NCBI RefSeq assembly: GCF_000478175.1
Contig: NZ_KI515775.1
Location: 137,797 to 201,796, forward strand
DNA: 64,000 nucleotides
Direction: 5' to 3'
Source: Corynebacterium sp. KPL1814
GTDB taxonomy: Bacteria > Actinomycetota > Actinomycetes > Mycobacteriales > Mycobacteriaceae
Shown here: positions 54,278 to 62,403 of the stretch, piece by piece
Numbering within the stretch: the first letter of the stretch is position 1
Layout: each line of letters starts with the position of its first letter
Notes under the pieces: model-generated
Database searches by the model: none
The model's input: only the letters and a program-made list of their open reading frames with translations
What the model was told of the DNA's origin: nothing
Translations under genes and position numbers: made by a program

Positions 54278-55348
54278 TTAGGAAGAATTTGTCCCGCGCG
54301 GCCACGTATCAATGGGGGAAGGCTCCCGCGGTGCCCTGTTCGTGTGGCCGGGAATCTCCATTTCGTGCAGTTTGCGGGCGGTCACGCCCACGCGTGAATC
54401 CAGCGAGGAGAGCGTGGAATTATAGGCTTCTACTGCCTTTTCGAGGTTCTGGCCCACCTTGCCGTAGTGCTCCGAGAGGGTATTGAGCCGCGAATAGAGC
54501 TCGCGTCCCAAGCGTTTGACTTCCTTTGCCTTGGCGGAAATATCTTCCTGGTGCCACCCCATAGCCACCGTGCGCAAGAGCGCGAAGAGTGAGCTCGGGG
54601 TGGCGATGACGACGTTGCGCTCAAACCCGAACTCGATGAGCTCAGGATCGACCGATAGAGCCGCATCGAGGAAGGGATCCGCGGGCACGAAGAGCACCAC
54701 GAATTCCGGGGTCGGTTGGAAGGCCTCAATATAGTCTTTGTGGGACAACGCCTGGATGTGGCTGCGCAGCTGATGCGCGTGGCGGCGCAGGTAGCCTGCG
54801 TGTTCTTCTGGATCCTCGGTCTCCAGCGCATCGAGGTAAGAAGAAAACGGGACCTTGGCATCGACGATGATATGCCTGCCACCGGCCAAGTTGATGAGCA
54901 TATCTGGGCGCACGATGCGGCCGTTTAAGGGCGCAGAGACTTGGGAATCAAAGTCCACGTGCCGTCTCATGCCGCCGAGTTCGACGACGCGCTCTAGCTG
55001 GATCTCGCCCCACCGCCCGCGCACATTGGGCGAGCGGAGGGCCGTCACGAGCTGATCCGTGCGCTCTGTTAGCCGAGACGAGGTGCGGGTCACGGCCTGC
55101 ACTTGGCTGGAGAGGGAGGCCAGGTGGGCAGTGCGGTCTTCTTCCAATTCTTGGAGCTGGAATCCGAGCCTATCCATGGCCTTTTCTAACGGCTGTAGCT
55201 CGGCCTGGCGGCGTTGGGATTCTTGCAGCGCCCGGTGCTCCTCGCTCGGCGCGGAGCGGGAAGCGGAATGAGAGTGGGCCAGCCATCCCAGCACGGCGCC
55301 CAATAGGAGACCGATAAACAGCAGCAGCACGGGCAAAGTGGATGTCAT
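54278..55348 (-). CDS. rmuC: DNA recombination protein RmuC
   Basis: The 356-residue protein has an N-terminal membrane helix (PVLLLFIGLLLGAVLGWL), a coiled coil and the RmuC domain (RSPNVRGRWGEIQLERVVE, then VDAKVPFSSYLDAL and EFVVLFVPADPFL). RmuC is thought to act as a nuclease-like factor limiting DNA inversions. ATG 55348 chosen (MTSTLPVLL). The AI-2E-type gene lies 36 bp upstream on the same strand. Confidence 0.9.
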   Translation of the reverse strand: MTSTLPVLLLFIGLLLGAVLGWLAHSHSASRSAPSEEHRALQESQRRQAELQPLEKAMDRLGFQLQELEEDRTAHLASLSSQVQAVTRTSSRLTERTDQLVTALRSPNVRGRWGEIQLERVVELGGMRRHVDFDSQVSAPLNGRIVRPDMLINLAGGRHIIVDAKVPFSSYLDALETEDPEEHAGYLRRHAHQLRSHIQALSHKDYIEAFQPTPEFVVLFVPADPFLDAALSVDPELIEFGFERNVVIATPSSLFALLRTVAMGWHQEDISAKAKEVKRLGRELYSRLNTLSEHYGKVGQNLEKAVEAYNSTLSSLDSRVGVTARKLHEMEIPGHTNRAPREPSPIDTWPRGTNSS

Positions 55349-55384
55349 GGAATCCACTATGACACGTGCTGCCGACACGGCACA

Positions 55385-56872
55385 CTATTTATTCGAATCT
55401 CCGTTCAAAAGATTTTCAAAGGCATCCCGCGCCCGGCGCAGGTTGGAGCGCATGCTCGGCTCGTCATAGTCCTCTGGGGTGGAGTCGACGTCGACGGAGT
55501 CATCGAGCGTGGTGGAGTCGCCATCGGAAGCCGCATCGGCGCCGGCGATATCGGGGTTGGCGTGTTCTGGGACCTTGCGCCATTGCTCGCGCTTGTATTG
55601 CGCCTGCTCTTCGGTATAGCGGCCGATGAGATAGCCCGCGACGGTGGAGTAGTTGAGCTCGGAGGAGTGCTTTTCCCCGGACTGCAGCTTCATCATGTCC
55701 TGCACGTAGCGATAAGCCACTGCGACCATCGCAGCGGTCGGTACGGCCAGGAACCCACCGATGAGTCCAAAGAGCGCGGAGCCGACGATGACGGAGACCA
55801 AAACAATAACTGGGTGCAGGTTCATGGCCTTTGCCTGCAGCCACGGCGAAAGGACATTGCCTTCAAGCTGCTGGACCAAAATAACGAGGCCCAAGACCAA
55901 CAGTGCTTGGGTAAAGCCCAAAGACACCAAGGCGATAACCACTGCGAGCGCGCCGGAGACGATGGCGCCGACGAACGGGATGAAGCCGGCGATGAAGGTG
56001 ATGATCGCCAGGGCCATCGCCAAGGGCACGCCGATAAGCACGAGGCCGAGGCCGATAAAGATGGCATCGATAAGCGAGACCACCGCCTGTGCCCGAATGA
56101 ATCCGCCCAGGGTATTCCAGGCGCGCGTGAGCAATTCCGTGAGGTGCCAGCCGGCGCGCCGCCCGGTGGCATCGCGCAGCCACGGCAGGAATTTGGTGCC
56201 GTCCTTGAGGAAGAAGAAGGTGAGCACCAAGACAATGAACACCGTGACGAAAAATGAGGTGGCATTGCCGATACCCGTAAATACAGACCCGGCGATAACG
56301 CCCGCACGCTCCTGCAACCAGCCTGCGGCCTCGTCGATATAGGTGCTCATATCGTCGCTATCGAGGTTCAGGGGTGGGCCCTGGGCCCAAACCTGGAGCT
56401 GCTGGATGCCGGAGACCGTTTGTAGGTAGAGCGACTGGGATTGCCGCATGAAGTCCGGTGCCACCGAGGCGATAAGCCCACCGACGGCGGCCGAGGAGAG
56501 CAGGATCGTCACAATCGCCGCCAGGCCTGCGGGCAGTCCTTTTGTTCGCATCCAACGCGCCATGGGGTGAAGCACGGTACAGATAATAAGAGCCAAGAGC
56601 ACCGGCAGGATGCCCTGCCAGAAGCTACCCAAGACGTGACAGATCGCAAAAAGGAAAACGCCAATTATCAGCAGGCGCACGGCCCACAGGGAGGTCGATT
56701 TCACCATTTCGCCCGCAATGACGGAGCGATCGACCTGATTGCCCGGGGGGTGTGGCGATACGTCGTCCAATTGGCTGGTGTCGAAGTCACCGTCCATTTT
56801 ATCGCCCGGGCTCGCCTGCGGCTTTTCGGGTGTTGGTTGCTTATCAGAACTCACCCCACCATCTTGCCTCAT
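55385..56872 (-). CDS. AI-2E family transporter (PerM/YdiK-like)
   Basis: The 495-residue membrane protein belongs to the AI-2E exporter family: about 8 helices with central RAQAVVSLIDAIFIGLGLVLIG and PFVGAIVSGALAVVIAL segments. The N-terminus (about 1-65) is disordered and the C-terminus (about 395-495) is long and acidic. The name is historic; functions include Na+/H+ exchange and solute export. Start ATG 56872 or GTG 56854. Divergent from ychF by 29 bp. rmuC follows. Confidence 0.85.
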   Translation of the reverse strand: MRQDGGVSSDKQPTPEKPQASPGDKMDGDFDTSQLDDVSPHPPGNQVDRSVIAGEMVKSTSLWAVRLLIIGVFLFAICHVLGSFWQGILPVLLALIICTVLHPMARWMRTKGLPAGLAAIVTILLSSAAVGGLIASVAPDFMRQSQSLYLQTVSGIQQLQVWAQGPPLNLDSDDMSTYIDEAAGWLQERAGVIAGSVFTGIGNATSFFVTVFIVLVLTFFFLKDGTKFLPWLRDATGRRAGWHLTELLTRAWNTLGGFIRAQAVVSLIDAIFIGLGLVLIGVPLAMALAIITFIAGFIPFVGAIVSGALAVVIALVSLGFTQALLVLGLVILVQQLEGNVLSPWLQAKAMNLHPVIVLVSVIVGSALFGLIGGFLAVPTAAMVAVAYRYVQDMMKLQSGEKHSSELNYSTVAGYLIGRYTEEQAQYKREQWRKVPEHANPDIAGADAASDGDSTTLDDSVDVDSTPEDYDEPSMRSNLRRARDAFENLLNGDSNK

Positions 56873-56901
56873 AACGCGGTAGGTGCGTTAGGATTAGCCC
56901 C

Positions 56902-57987
56902 GTGAGTCTTACACTAGGAATCGTCGGCTTGCCCAATGTGGGCAAGTCCACTTTGTTTAATGCCCTGACCCGTTCCGAAATCTTGGCGGCTAATTACCCT
57001 TTCGCCACCATCGAGCCCAACGTCGGCTTGGTGGAGCTGCCGGATCCCCGTTTGGACACCCTCGCTAAGATGTTCAACTCCGAGCGCATCTTGCCGGCGA
57101 CCGTGTCCTTCGTGGATATTGCCGGCATCGTCGCAGGTGCCTCGCAGGGCGAGGGCATGGGAAACGCCTTCCTAGCCAATATTCGTGAGGCCGACGCTAT
57201 CTGCCAGGTGGTCCGCGCCTTTTCTGATGACAACGTCATCCACGTCGATGGTCAGGTAGATCCCGGCAATGACATTTCCGTTATTAATACAGAGCTCATT
57301 CTGGCGGATCTGCAGACCATCGAGAAGGCCCTGCCGCGCCTAGAAAAGGATGCCCGGAAGAATAAGGACTTGGCTCCTGTGGTGGAGGCCACCAAGAAGG
57401 CGCAGGAAATCCTGGAGGATGACCGCACCCTCTTCGCCGCCGCCAAGACCGGCGAGATTGATCTTTCCCTCGTGCGCGAGCTGCACTTGATGACGGCTAA
57501 GCCCTTCCTCTATGTCTTTAACTCGGACGAGGCTGTGCTTACCGATGCCGCCAAGAAGGACGAACTGCGCCAGCTCGTCGCCCCAGCAGATTGCGTCTTC
57601 CTCGATGCACAAACCGAGTCCGAGCTCTTGGAGCTGGATGAGGACGAGGCAAGCGAGCTGCTCGAGGCAGTAGGCCAAGAAGAGCCGGGCTTGGCTACTT
57701 TGGCTAAGGCCGGTTTCTCCACCTTGGGCCTGCAGACCTACCTCACCGCTGGTGAAAAGGAAGCCCGCGCGTGGACCATTAAGCAAGGCGCTGCCGCGCC
57801 CCAGGCTGCCGGCGTTATTCACACCGACTTTGAAAAGAAGTTCATCAAGGCCGAAATCGTCTCCTTCGATGATCTTGTTGCCGCCGGCTCCATGGCCGAG
57901 GCGCGCGCCAACGGCAAGGTCCGCCAAGAAGGCAAGGACTACATCATGCACGATGGCGACGTGTGTGACTTTAAGATCGGCGGCTAA
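56902..57987 (+). CDS. ychF: Redox-regulated ATPase YchF (OBG-like)
   Basis: The 361-residue P-loop protein has Walker A GIVGLPNVGKSTLFNALT (about 6-23), DxxG VDIAGIV and, in place of the GTP-specific NKxD, the YVFNSDEAV sequence. That sequence gives the ATP preference typical of YchF (NxxE). A C-terminal TGS-like domain follows (GLQTYLTAGEKEARAWTI). It associates with ribosomes and stress response in other bacteria. Start GTG 56902. Confidence 0.95.
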   Translation: MSLTLGIVGLPNVGKSTLFNALTRSEILAANYPFATIEPNVGLVELPDPRLDTLAKMFNSERILPATVSFVDIAGIVAGASQGEGMGNAFLANIREADAICQVVRAFSDDNVIHVDGQVDPGNDISVINTELILADLQTIEKALPRLEKDARKNKDLAPVVEATKKAQEILEDDRTLFAAAKTGEIDLSLVRELHLMTAKPFLYVFNSDEAVLTDAAKKDELRQLVAPADCVFLDAQTESELLELDEDEASELLEAVGQEEPGLATLAKAGFSTLGLQTYLTAGEKEARAWTIKQGAAAPQAAGVIHTDFEKKFIKAEIVSFDDLVAAGSMAEARANGKVRQEGKDYIMHDGDVCDFKIGG

Positions 57988-58085
57988 ATCCTAGCTTGTT
58001 GCAGGTCGCGGTAGGGAACGTGGCGAGCGCGGGAATTTAGAGTTACCCTATCTGCGTACCCAACAACAATAAGGAGGTCATAATA

Positions 58086-58619
58086 ATGGCTGAGCTAGAT
58101 AACAAGACGATCGCAATCATTGCTACGAATGACTTTGAAGACTCTGAGCTGACCTCTCCGCTAGAGGCCGTACAAAAGGCAGGCGCTACCGTAAAGGTTT
58201 TGGCGCCTAAGGCCGGCACCATTACGGGCAAGAACGGTACCGAGATCAACGTTGATGCAACGACCCAGGACTCCGAGGGTGAGACCTTCGACGGCATCAT
58301 CTTGCCTGGCGGCACCAATAACGCAGACCTCATCCGCTTGGACGAGGCAGCCGTTAGCATCGTGCGCAAGCACATGGGCGAGGGCCGCCCCTTGGGCGCT
58401 ATCTGCCACGGCGGCTGGATTCTAGCCGATGCAGACGCTCTCAAGGGTCGTACCTTGACGTCCTTCCCGTCCCTGCAGACCGATCTCCGCAATGCAGGTG
58501 CTACCTGGGTTGACGAAGAGGTCCACTGCGACCAGGGCTTGGTCTCCTCCCGTACCCCGGATGACCTGCCTGCATTCAACGCTAAGTTGGTCGAAGAGTT
58601 CGCAGAGGGTCAGCACTAA
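58086..58619 (+). CDS. DJ-1/PfpI family protein
   Basis: The 177-residue class I glutamine-amidotransferase-like protein has the nucleophile elbow in GAICHGGWILADAD (Cys at about 101), the acidic ANDFEDSEL region near residue 20 and the VDEEVHCDQGLVSS end, as in YhbO/PfpI proteins (protease, deglycase or chaperone activities are debated). It has an excellent ribosome binding site (AAGGAGG, spacing 9). Followed by a strong terminator. Confidence 0.88.
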   Translation: MAELDNKTIAIIATNDFEDSELTSPLEAVQKAGATVKVLAPKAGTITGKNGTEINVDATTQDSEGETFDGIILPGGTNNADLIRLDEAAVSIVRKHMGEGRPLGAICHGGWILADADALKGRTLTSFPSLQTDLRNAGATWVDEEVHCDQGLVSSRTPDDLPAFNAKLVEEFAEGQH

Positions 58620-58640
58620 ATTAGGCTAAAGCCTTAATTA

Positions 58641-58692
58641 CTCCCTACGAGCCAGAGCGCGAGAAACCCTCTGGCTCGTAGGGAGATTTTTC
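58641..58692 (+). terminator. Terminator after PfpI gene
   Basis: Perfect 17-bp stem (58641-58657 with 58669-58685), 11-nt loop, followed by ATTTTTCG. Confidence 0.92.
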
Positions 58693-58780
58693 GTCTATAT
58701 GGGCTCCTTGCGTTCCCTAGGGCGGATCATGGATTTGGTTGAATGTTTAAGGATTCTCGCCGTCTGCTAACCTATGAACC

Positions 58781-58920
58781 CAGAAGGGGAGTAGTTCCTA
58801 CGGCGCCCGCGTGCGCCGCGATGACTGGTCGACACACTGGCTTCAAAGCCCGGCCACTCAGCATCGATGCTTTTGATGCGAACGAGACCTTCGGACTGAT
58901 TTTGGTTGCCGAAGGGAGAG
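58781..58920 (+). promoter_or_regulatory. yybP-ykoY manganese riboswitch
   Basis: The leader before the CDF gene has the landmarks of the yybP-ykoY aptamer: GGGGAGTAG at 58786-58794, GGTCGACACACTGG at 58827-58840 and GAACGAGACC at 58880-58889, separated by pairing segments (GGCGC/GCGCC). The 3' strand CCTTC (58888-58892) can pair with GAAGG at 58783-58787 (aptamer P1) or, as CCTTCGG, with CCGAAGG at 58909-58915. The latter pairing covers the ribosome binding site GAAGGGAG. That is a translational switch: Mn2+ binding would favour P1 and free the site. Known yybP-ykoY RNAs sense Mn2+. Confidence 0.8.
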
Positions 58921-58929
58921 TAGTAGGCC

Positions 58930-59844
58930 TTGTCTTCTTTAAGTTCTGAGCAGCGCATTTTAGAGCGCTTTATGATGCTGTCCATCGCCGCGGCGGTGGC
59001 GACGATTATCTTGAAATCCCTAGCGGCCTGGCTAACGGGCTCGGTAGGTTTCTTCTCGGACGCCCTTGAGTCCCTCGTGAACCTCGCAGCCGCCATCGCG
59101 GGCTATTGCGCCTTGCGCATTTCCGCCAAGCCTGCCGATCACAATCACCACTTTGGACACGGCAAGGCCGAGTATGTGTCTGCGTTGGTAGAAGGCGCGA
59201 TGATCTTCCTCGCCGCTGGTGCCATCATCTACACCGCGGTTCAGCGCCTCATTACTCCCCAGCCCGTTGAAGAAGGCGGCTGGGGCTTAGCGCTGTCGCT
59301 CTTGTCCTCGCTGCTCAATTTGGGCGTCGGGTTGGCCTTGATTAAGGCGGGCAAGCGCTATCGTTCCGCGACGCTGAATGCTGATGGCCACCACCTGCTT
59401 ACGGATGTGTGGACCTCCGTCGGCGTCCTCGCCGGCATGGCTGCGGTGTATCTTACGGGCTGGCTGTGGCTCGATGCTCTCGTCGCCCTAGCCGTTGGCA
59501 TCAATATCTTGTGGACGGGATTTAAGATTTTGCGCGAATCCGTCAGCAGCCTGCTTTCTGAGGCCCTTCCGGAAGAAGAGCAGGATCAGATTTGGGATCT
59601 CTTAGCTGAACTGGAAAAAGAAAAGTCCGTGACCTTCACGGACCGGCGCACGGTAGCCTCCGGCAGGCAAAGAATGGTCTACCTGACCATGGAGGTGCCG
59701 GCGAACTGGAGCGTTTTATACTCGCACGAGATTGCCGATGACGTCGAAGTCGCCCTTGACCAGCTTTTCCCCGGATGCAGTGTGTTTATTCACGTGGAGC
59801 CGGCCGGCGTCGCGCATCGCCGCCCACTTCCATTCCGGCAATAA
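58930..59844 (+). CDS. Cation diffusion facilitator transporter (likely Mn2+ efflux)
   Basis: The 304-residue CDF protein has six membrane helices, the metal-site motifs FFSDALESLVNL and NADGHHLLTDVWTS, a histidine-rich loop (HNHHFGHGK, about 76-84) and a C-terminal cytoplasmic CDF dimer domain. Family members exchange Zn2+, Fe2+, Co2+ or Mn2+ for protons. The Mn2+ riboswitch upstream suggests that this copy exports Mn2+. The start is TTG 58930, 11 nt after the GGAG that the riboswitch can mask. Confidence 0.88.
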   Translation: MSSLSSEQRILERFMMLSIAAAVATIILKSLAAWLTGSVGFFSDALESLVNLAAAIAGYCALRISAKPADHNHHFGHGKAEYVSALVEGAMIFLAAGAIIYTAVQRLITPQPVEEGGWGLALSLLSSLLNLGVGLALIKAGKRYRSATLNADGHHLLTDVWTSVGVLAGMAAVYLTGWLWLDALVALAVGINILWTGFKILRESVSSLLSEALPEEEQDQIWDLLAELEKEKSVTFTDRRTVASGRQRMVYLTMEVPANWSVLYSHEIADDVEVALDQLFPGCSVFIHVEPAGVAHRRPLPFRQ

Positions 59845-59880
59845 ATAAAGGCCCAAGGCGTACTGCCCGGGGCCTTTATT
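59844..59880. terminator. Bidirectional terminator, CDF / symporter
   Basis: Perfect 11-bp stem AATAAAGGCCC (59844-59854) with GGGCCTTTATT (59870-59880), 15-nt loop, between convergent genes. A/T-rich arms provide T-runs both ways. Confidence 0.8.
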
Positions 59881-59889
59881 CGCGATTTA

Positions 59890-61251
59890 TTAAGCCTTGA
59901 CGCTTACTTCCTCGTCGGAGTCTTCCTCCATGATGTGCTTAACGCCGTTTTCGGCTTCATCCCACACCTCTTGGTTTTGGATGCCTGCGCGCTTGGCGAC
60001 GACCGTCGCGCACAATGCCTGACCCGTGACGTTCAGTGCCGTACGGCCCATGTCAATGATGGGCTCAACGGCCAGCAGCAAACCAACGCCAGCCAACGGC
60101 AGTCCCAGCGTGGACAGGGTCAGCGTGAGCATAACCGTCGCGCCAGTGGTACCCGCGGTAGCCGCGGAACCAATAACGGAGACGAAGATGATGAGTAGGT
60201 ACTGCGTGAAGTCCAGGTCTACGCCGTAGAATTGCGCGACGAAGATCGCAGCAACAGCGGGGTAGACGGAGGCGCAGCCATCCATCTTCGTGGTAGCGCC
60301 GAGTGGCACTGCAAAGGACGCGTACTCGGTGGGAACGCCCAAGGCGCGTTCGCTAAAGCGTTGCGTTGCGGGCATAACACCCATGGAAGAACGGGTGACA
60401 AAGCCCAAGGAGGTTACAGGCCAGATGCGCTTGTAGAAGCCCTTGACCGGAATATTGTTGAACTTCAGCACTGCAGGGTAGACCACGGCGAAGACGATGG
60501 CTAGACCCACATACATTGCCAAGACGAACTTGCCCAGCGAGCCAAGTGCGTCCCAACCGTAGGTAGCAACGGCCTTACCGATAAGCGCTGCGGTACCAAT
60601 CGGTGCCAGGCGGATAATCCACCACAGGACTTTCTGGATGACCTTGAGGAAGGACTCCGTAAAGTGCAAGAACGGATCGGCTGCCTTACCGGTCTGTACG
60701 GCGGCAATACCAATGGCCAAGGAAATAACCAGCAGCTGAAGCGCACCGAAATTGAGGGTAACTTCGCCATCGCTAGCAGAGGCCGTAAGTCCAATGAAGT
60801 TTTGAGGGAGCAGCTGCTCGAAGAAGGCAGTCCACGAACCGACGCTCGATGGATCCTCCGCGGTGGATGCATCGACGCTCGCGCCAGCACCGGGCTTCAT
60901 GACCAATGCCACGACGATGCCCACGATGACGGAGAAGAACGCTGTAATGGCGAACCACATCAACGTAGAAACGGCCAAGGATGCGGCATTGGCAACCTTG
61001 CGCAGGTTAGCCACAGAGGTGACCACCGCGGCGAAGATGAGCGGCGGAACCATGACCTTCAATAGCTGGACATAGGCGCCACCGACACCGCTGAGCAGGC
61101 TGGTCAGCCACCCTGGATTATCAGGATCGGTATCCATGCCAGATGCGATCAGTCCCAGGATAAGGCCGATGATAAGGCCCGCAATGACTTGCGCGCCAAA
61201 CCCCGTTGCCCAGCTAGGAAGTTTGGAGCGAGAGGAAACTTTTTGTGTCAT
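59890..61251 (-). CDS. Dicarboxylate/amino acid:cation symporter (DAACS)
   Basis: The 453-residue carrier of the glutamate/C4-dicarboxylate family has eight helices and two re-entrant hairpins. It has the serine-rich RSSMGVMPATQ tip, PLGATTKMDGC (normally NMDGT) and DMGRTALNVTGQ. In corynebacteria a homologue takes up succinate, fumarate and malate. The TKMDGC variant alters the canonical cation site. Substrate not proven. The upstream region holds AGGTCTGACTA (61279-61289), which weakly resembles GntR-type operators. Confidence 0.88.
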   Translation of the reverse strand: MTQKVSSRSKLPSWATGFGAQVIAGLIIGLILGLIASGMDTDPDNPGWLTSLLSGVGGAYVQLLKVMVPPLIFAAVVTSVANLRKVANAASLAVSTLMWFAITAFFSVIVGIVVALVMKPGAGASVDASTAEDPSSVGSWTAFFEQLLPQNFIGLTASASDGEVTLNFGALQLLVISLAIGIAAVQTGKAADPFLHFTESFLKVIQKVLWWIIRLAPIGTAALIGKAVATYGWDALGSLGKFVLAMYVGLAIVFAVVYPAVLKFNNIPVKGFYKRIWPVTSLGFVTRSSMGVMPATQRFSERALGVPTEYASFAVPLGATTKMDGCASVYPAVAAIFVAQFYGVDLDFTQYLLIIFVSVIGSAATAGTTGATVMLTLTLSTLGLPLAGVGLLLAVEPIIDMGRTALNVTGQALCATVVAKRAGIQNQEVWDEAENGVKHIMEEDSDEEVSVKA

Positions 61252-61485
61252 AGAACGTCCTTTAGAAATAAAATGAACAGGTCTGACTATTTGTTGAGTA
61301 CGGTGCTGTTCAACTTTGACCAGTCTTACTTTATTCCACGCGTCAAACCATGAAGAAAAAGGGACCCGTTTGCAGCAGGAGATTTGTTATGACCGCTTTG
61401 TAGACAAAGCAGTTCAGTATCTACTCATGCTTTCGCTCACACCGCGCTCTATAACCCGCGCGCTTCAATCCTCATCCTGCAACCC

Positions 61486-61550
61486 CGCCCTTCGCGCTCA
61501 CCGCGAGAATCATCTCGGTTGGCTCGCCTATCTCCCGTGAGCGCGAAGGG
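61486..61550. repeat. Palindromic repeat, copy C
   Basis: Arms CGCCCTTCGCGCTCAC (61486-61501, identical to copy A) and GTGAGCGCGAAGGG (61537-61550), 35 bp apart. Part of the 505-bp gap between the symporter and pcp, which holds no other gene. Confidence 0.85.
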
Positions 61551-61621
61551 GAAGGGTATGGGGAAATGCATCTTAACTTTCGATTTAGTGTGCTGCTCGT
61601 CCGCTCGAATTCGTCCTCTTT

Positions 61622-61686
61622 ACCTTCGCGCTCACCGCGAGCCCAGGGCCCTGGTAAAAAGCCGCCTCCGGTGAGCGGCAAGGGCG
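61622..61686. repeat. Palindromic repeat, copy D
   Basis: Left arm ACCTTCGCGCTCAC (61622-61635) and right arm GTGAGCGGCAAGGGCG (61671-61686; two bases swapped), 35 bp apart. Inner CCAGGGCCCTGG adds a small hairpin. Confidence 0.75.
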
Positions 61687-61756
61687 GGTACTATGCGCAA
61701 ACTAAAAGGACAGCTCTGAATCGAAGCAGCGGAGCACCGTCATCTGCCATACTGAA

Positions 61757-62356
61757 ATGATGAAGATTCTGGTAACTGCATTTGATGCCTTTGGTGGCGA
61801 AGAAATTAACCCTACGGAACGCGCGCTCGATAAGCTGCCGGATGAAATCGGCGGCGCGCAGATTATCAAGCACCCTGTGCCCACGGTGTTCGGTGAAGCA
61901 CTGAAGCAGGCAATTGCTGTGGCCGAGAAAGAAGGGGTAGACGCGGTGGTCTGCCTGGGGCAAGCCGCCGGGCGCAGCCATATCACTCCGGAGCGAGTAG
62001 GCATCAACTTAGCGGATGCTTCCATACCGGATAATGCGGGCAACCAGCCAATCGATGAACCAGTGGTTGAAGGCGGCCCGGCCGCATACTTTTCCACCCT
62101 GCCGGTTAAGGCAATGGTCGCAGCGATTCAGGAGGCTGAGATTCCGGCACGGGTCTCGACCACCGCGGGAACGTTTGTGTGCAACCACCTGCTCTATGGC
62201 CTGTTGCACCATTTGAAAGATACGCAGGTAAAAGCAGGCTTTATCCACGTACCGTTTATTAAGGAGCAGAATAAAGAAAACAGCCCGATGCTGGAGCTTA
62301 CGGACGTCGTACAGGGTGTGGAATGCGCGATCAGCGCAGTTGCGAAAAACGCTTAG
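61757..62356 (+). CDS. pcp: Pyrrolidone-carboxylate peptidase (pyroglutamyl peptidase I)
   Basis: Removes N-terminal pyroglutamate from peptides. The 199-residue C15 cysteine peptidase has the Glu in ITPERVGIN (about 79), the catalytic Cys in TFVCNHLLYG (about 140) and the His in GFIHVPF (about 164), all in the right order. Length normal. Start ATG 61757 or 61760, without a clear ribosome binding site. It is 47 bp upstream of the formate dehydrogenase gene but probably has its own transcript. Confidence 0.92.
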   Translation: MMKILVTAFDAFGGEEINPTERALDKLPDEIGGAQIIKHPVPTVFGEALKQAIAVAEKEGVDAVVCLGQAAGRSHITPERVGINLADASIPDNAGNQPIDEPVVEGGPAAYFSTLPVKAMVAAIQEAEIPARVSTTAGTFVCNHLLYGLLHHLKDTQVKAGFIHVPFIKEQNKENSPMLELTDVVQGVECAISAVAKNA

Positions 62357-62363
62357 GGTCACC

Positions 62364-62395
62364 TTGCTAGAGAATTTTTCCGCCCAAATATAGAT
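62364..62395 (+). promoter_or_regulatory. Possible promoter of the formate dehydrogenase gene
   Basis: TTGCTA (62364-62369) and TATAGAT (62389-62395) with a 19-nt spacer, 8 nt before the ATG at 62404. No Shine-Dalgarno sequence follows, so the transcript could be nearly leaderless. The spacer is longer than ideal; assignment tentative. Confidence 0.3.
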
Positions 62396-62403
62396 TTAAA
62401 GAC

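Noticed and set aside
58743-58949. 68-codon plus-strand frame across the riboswitch
   Set aside because: Overlaps the yybP-ykoY aptamer and the CDF start in another frame; explained better by RNA structure.
61279-61289. AGGTCTGACTA as a GntR/LldR-type operator before the dicarboxylate symporter
   Set aside because: Only a partial palindrome and no regulator nearby; too weak to list as a feature.
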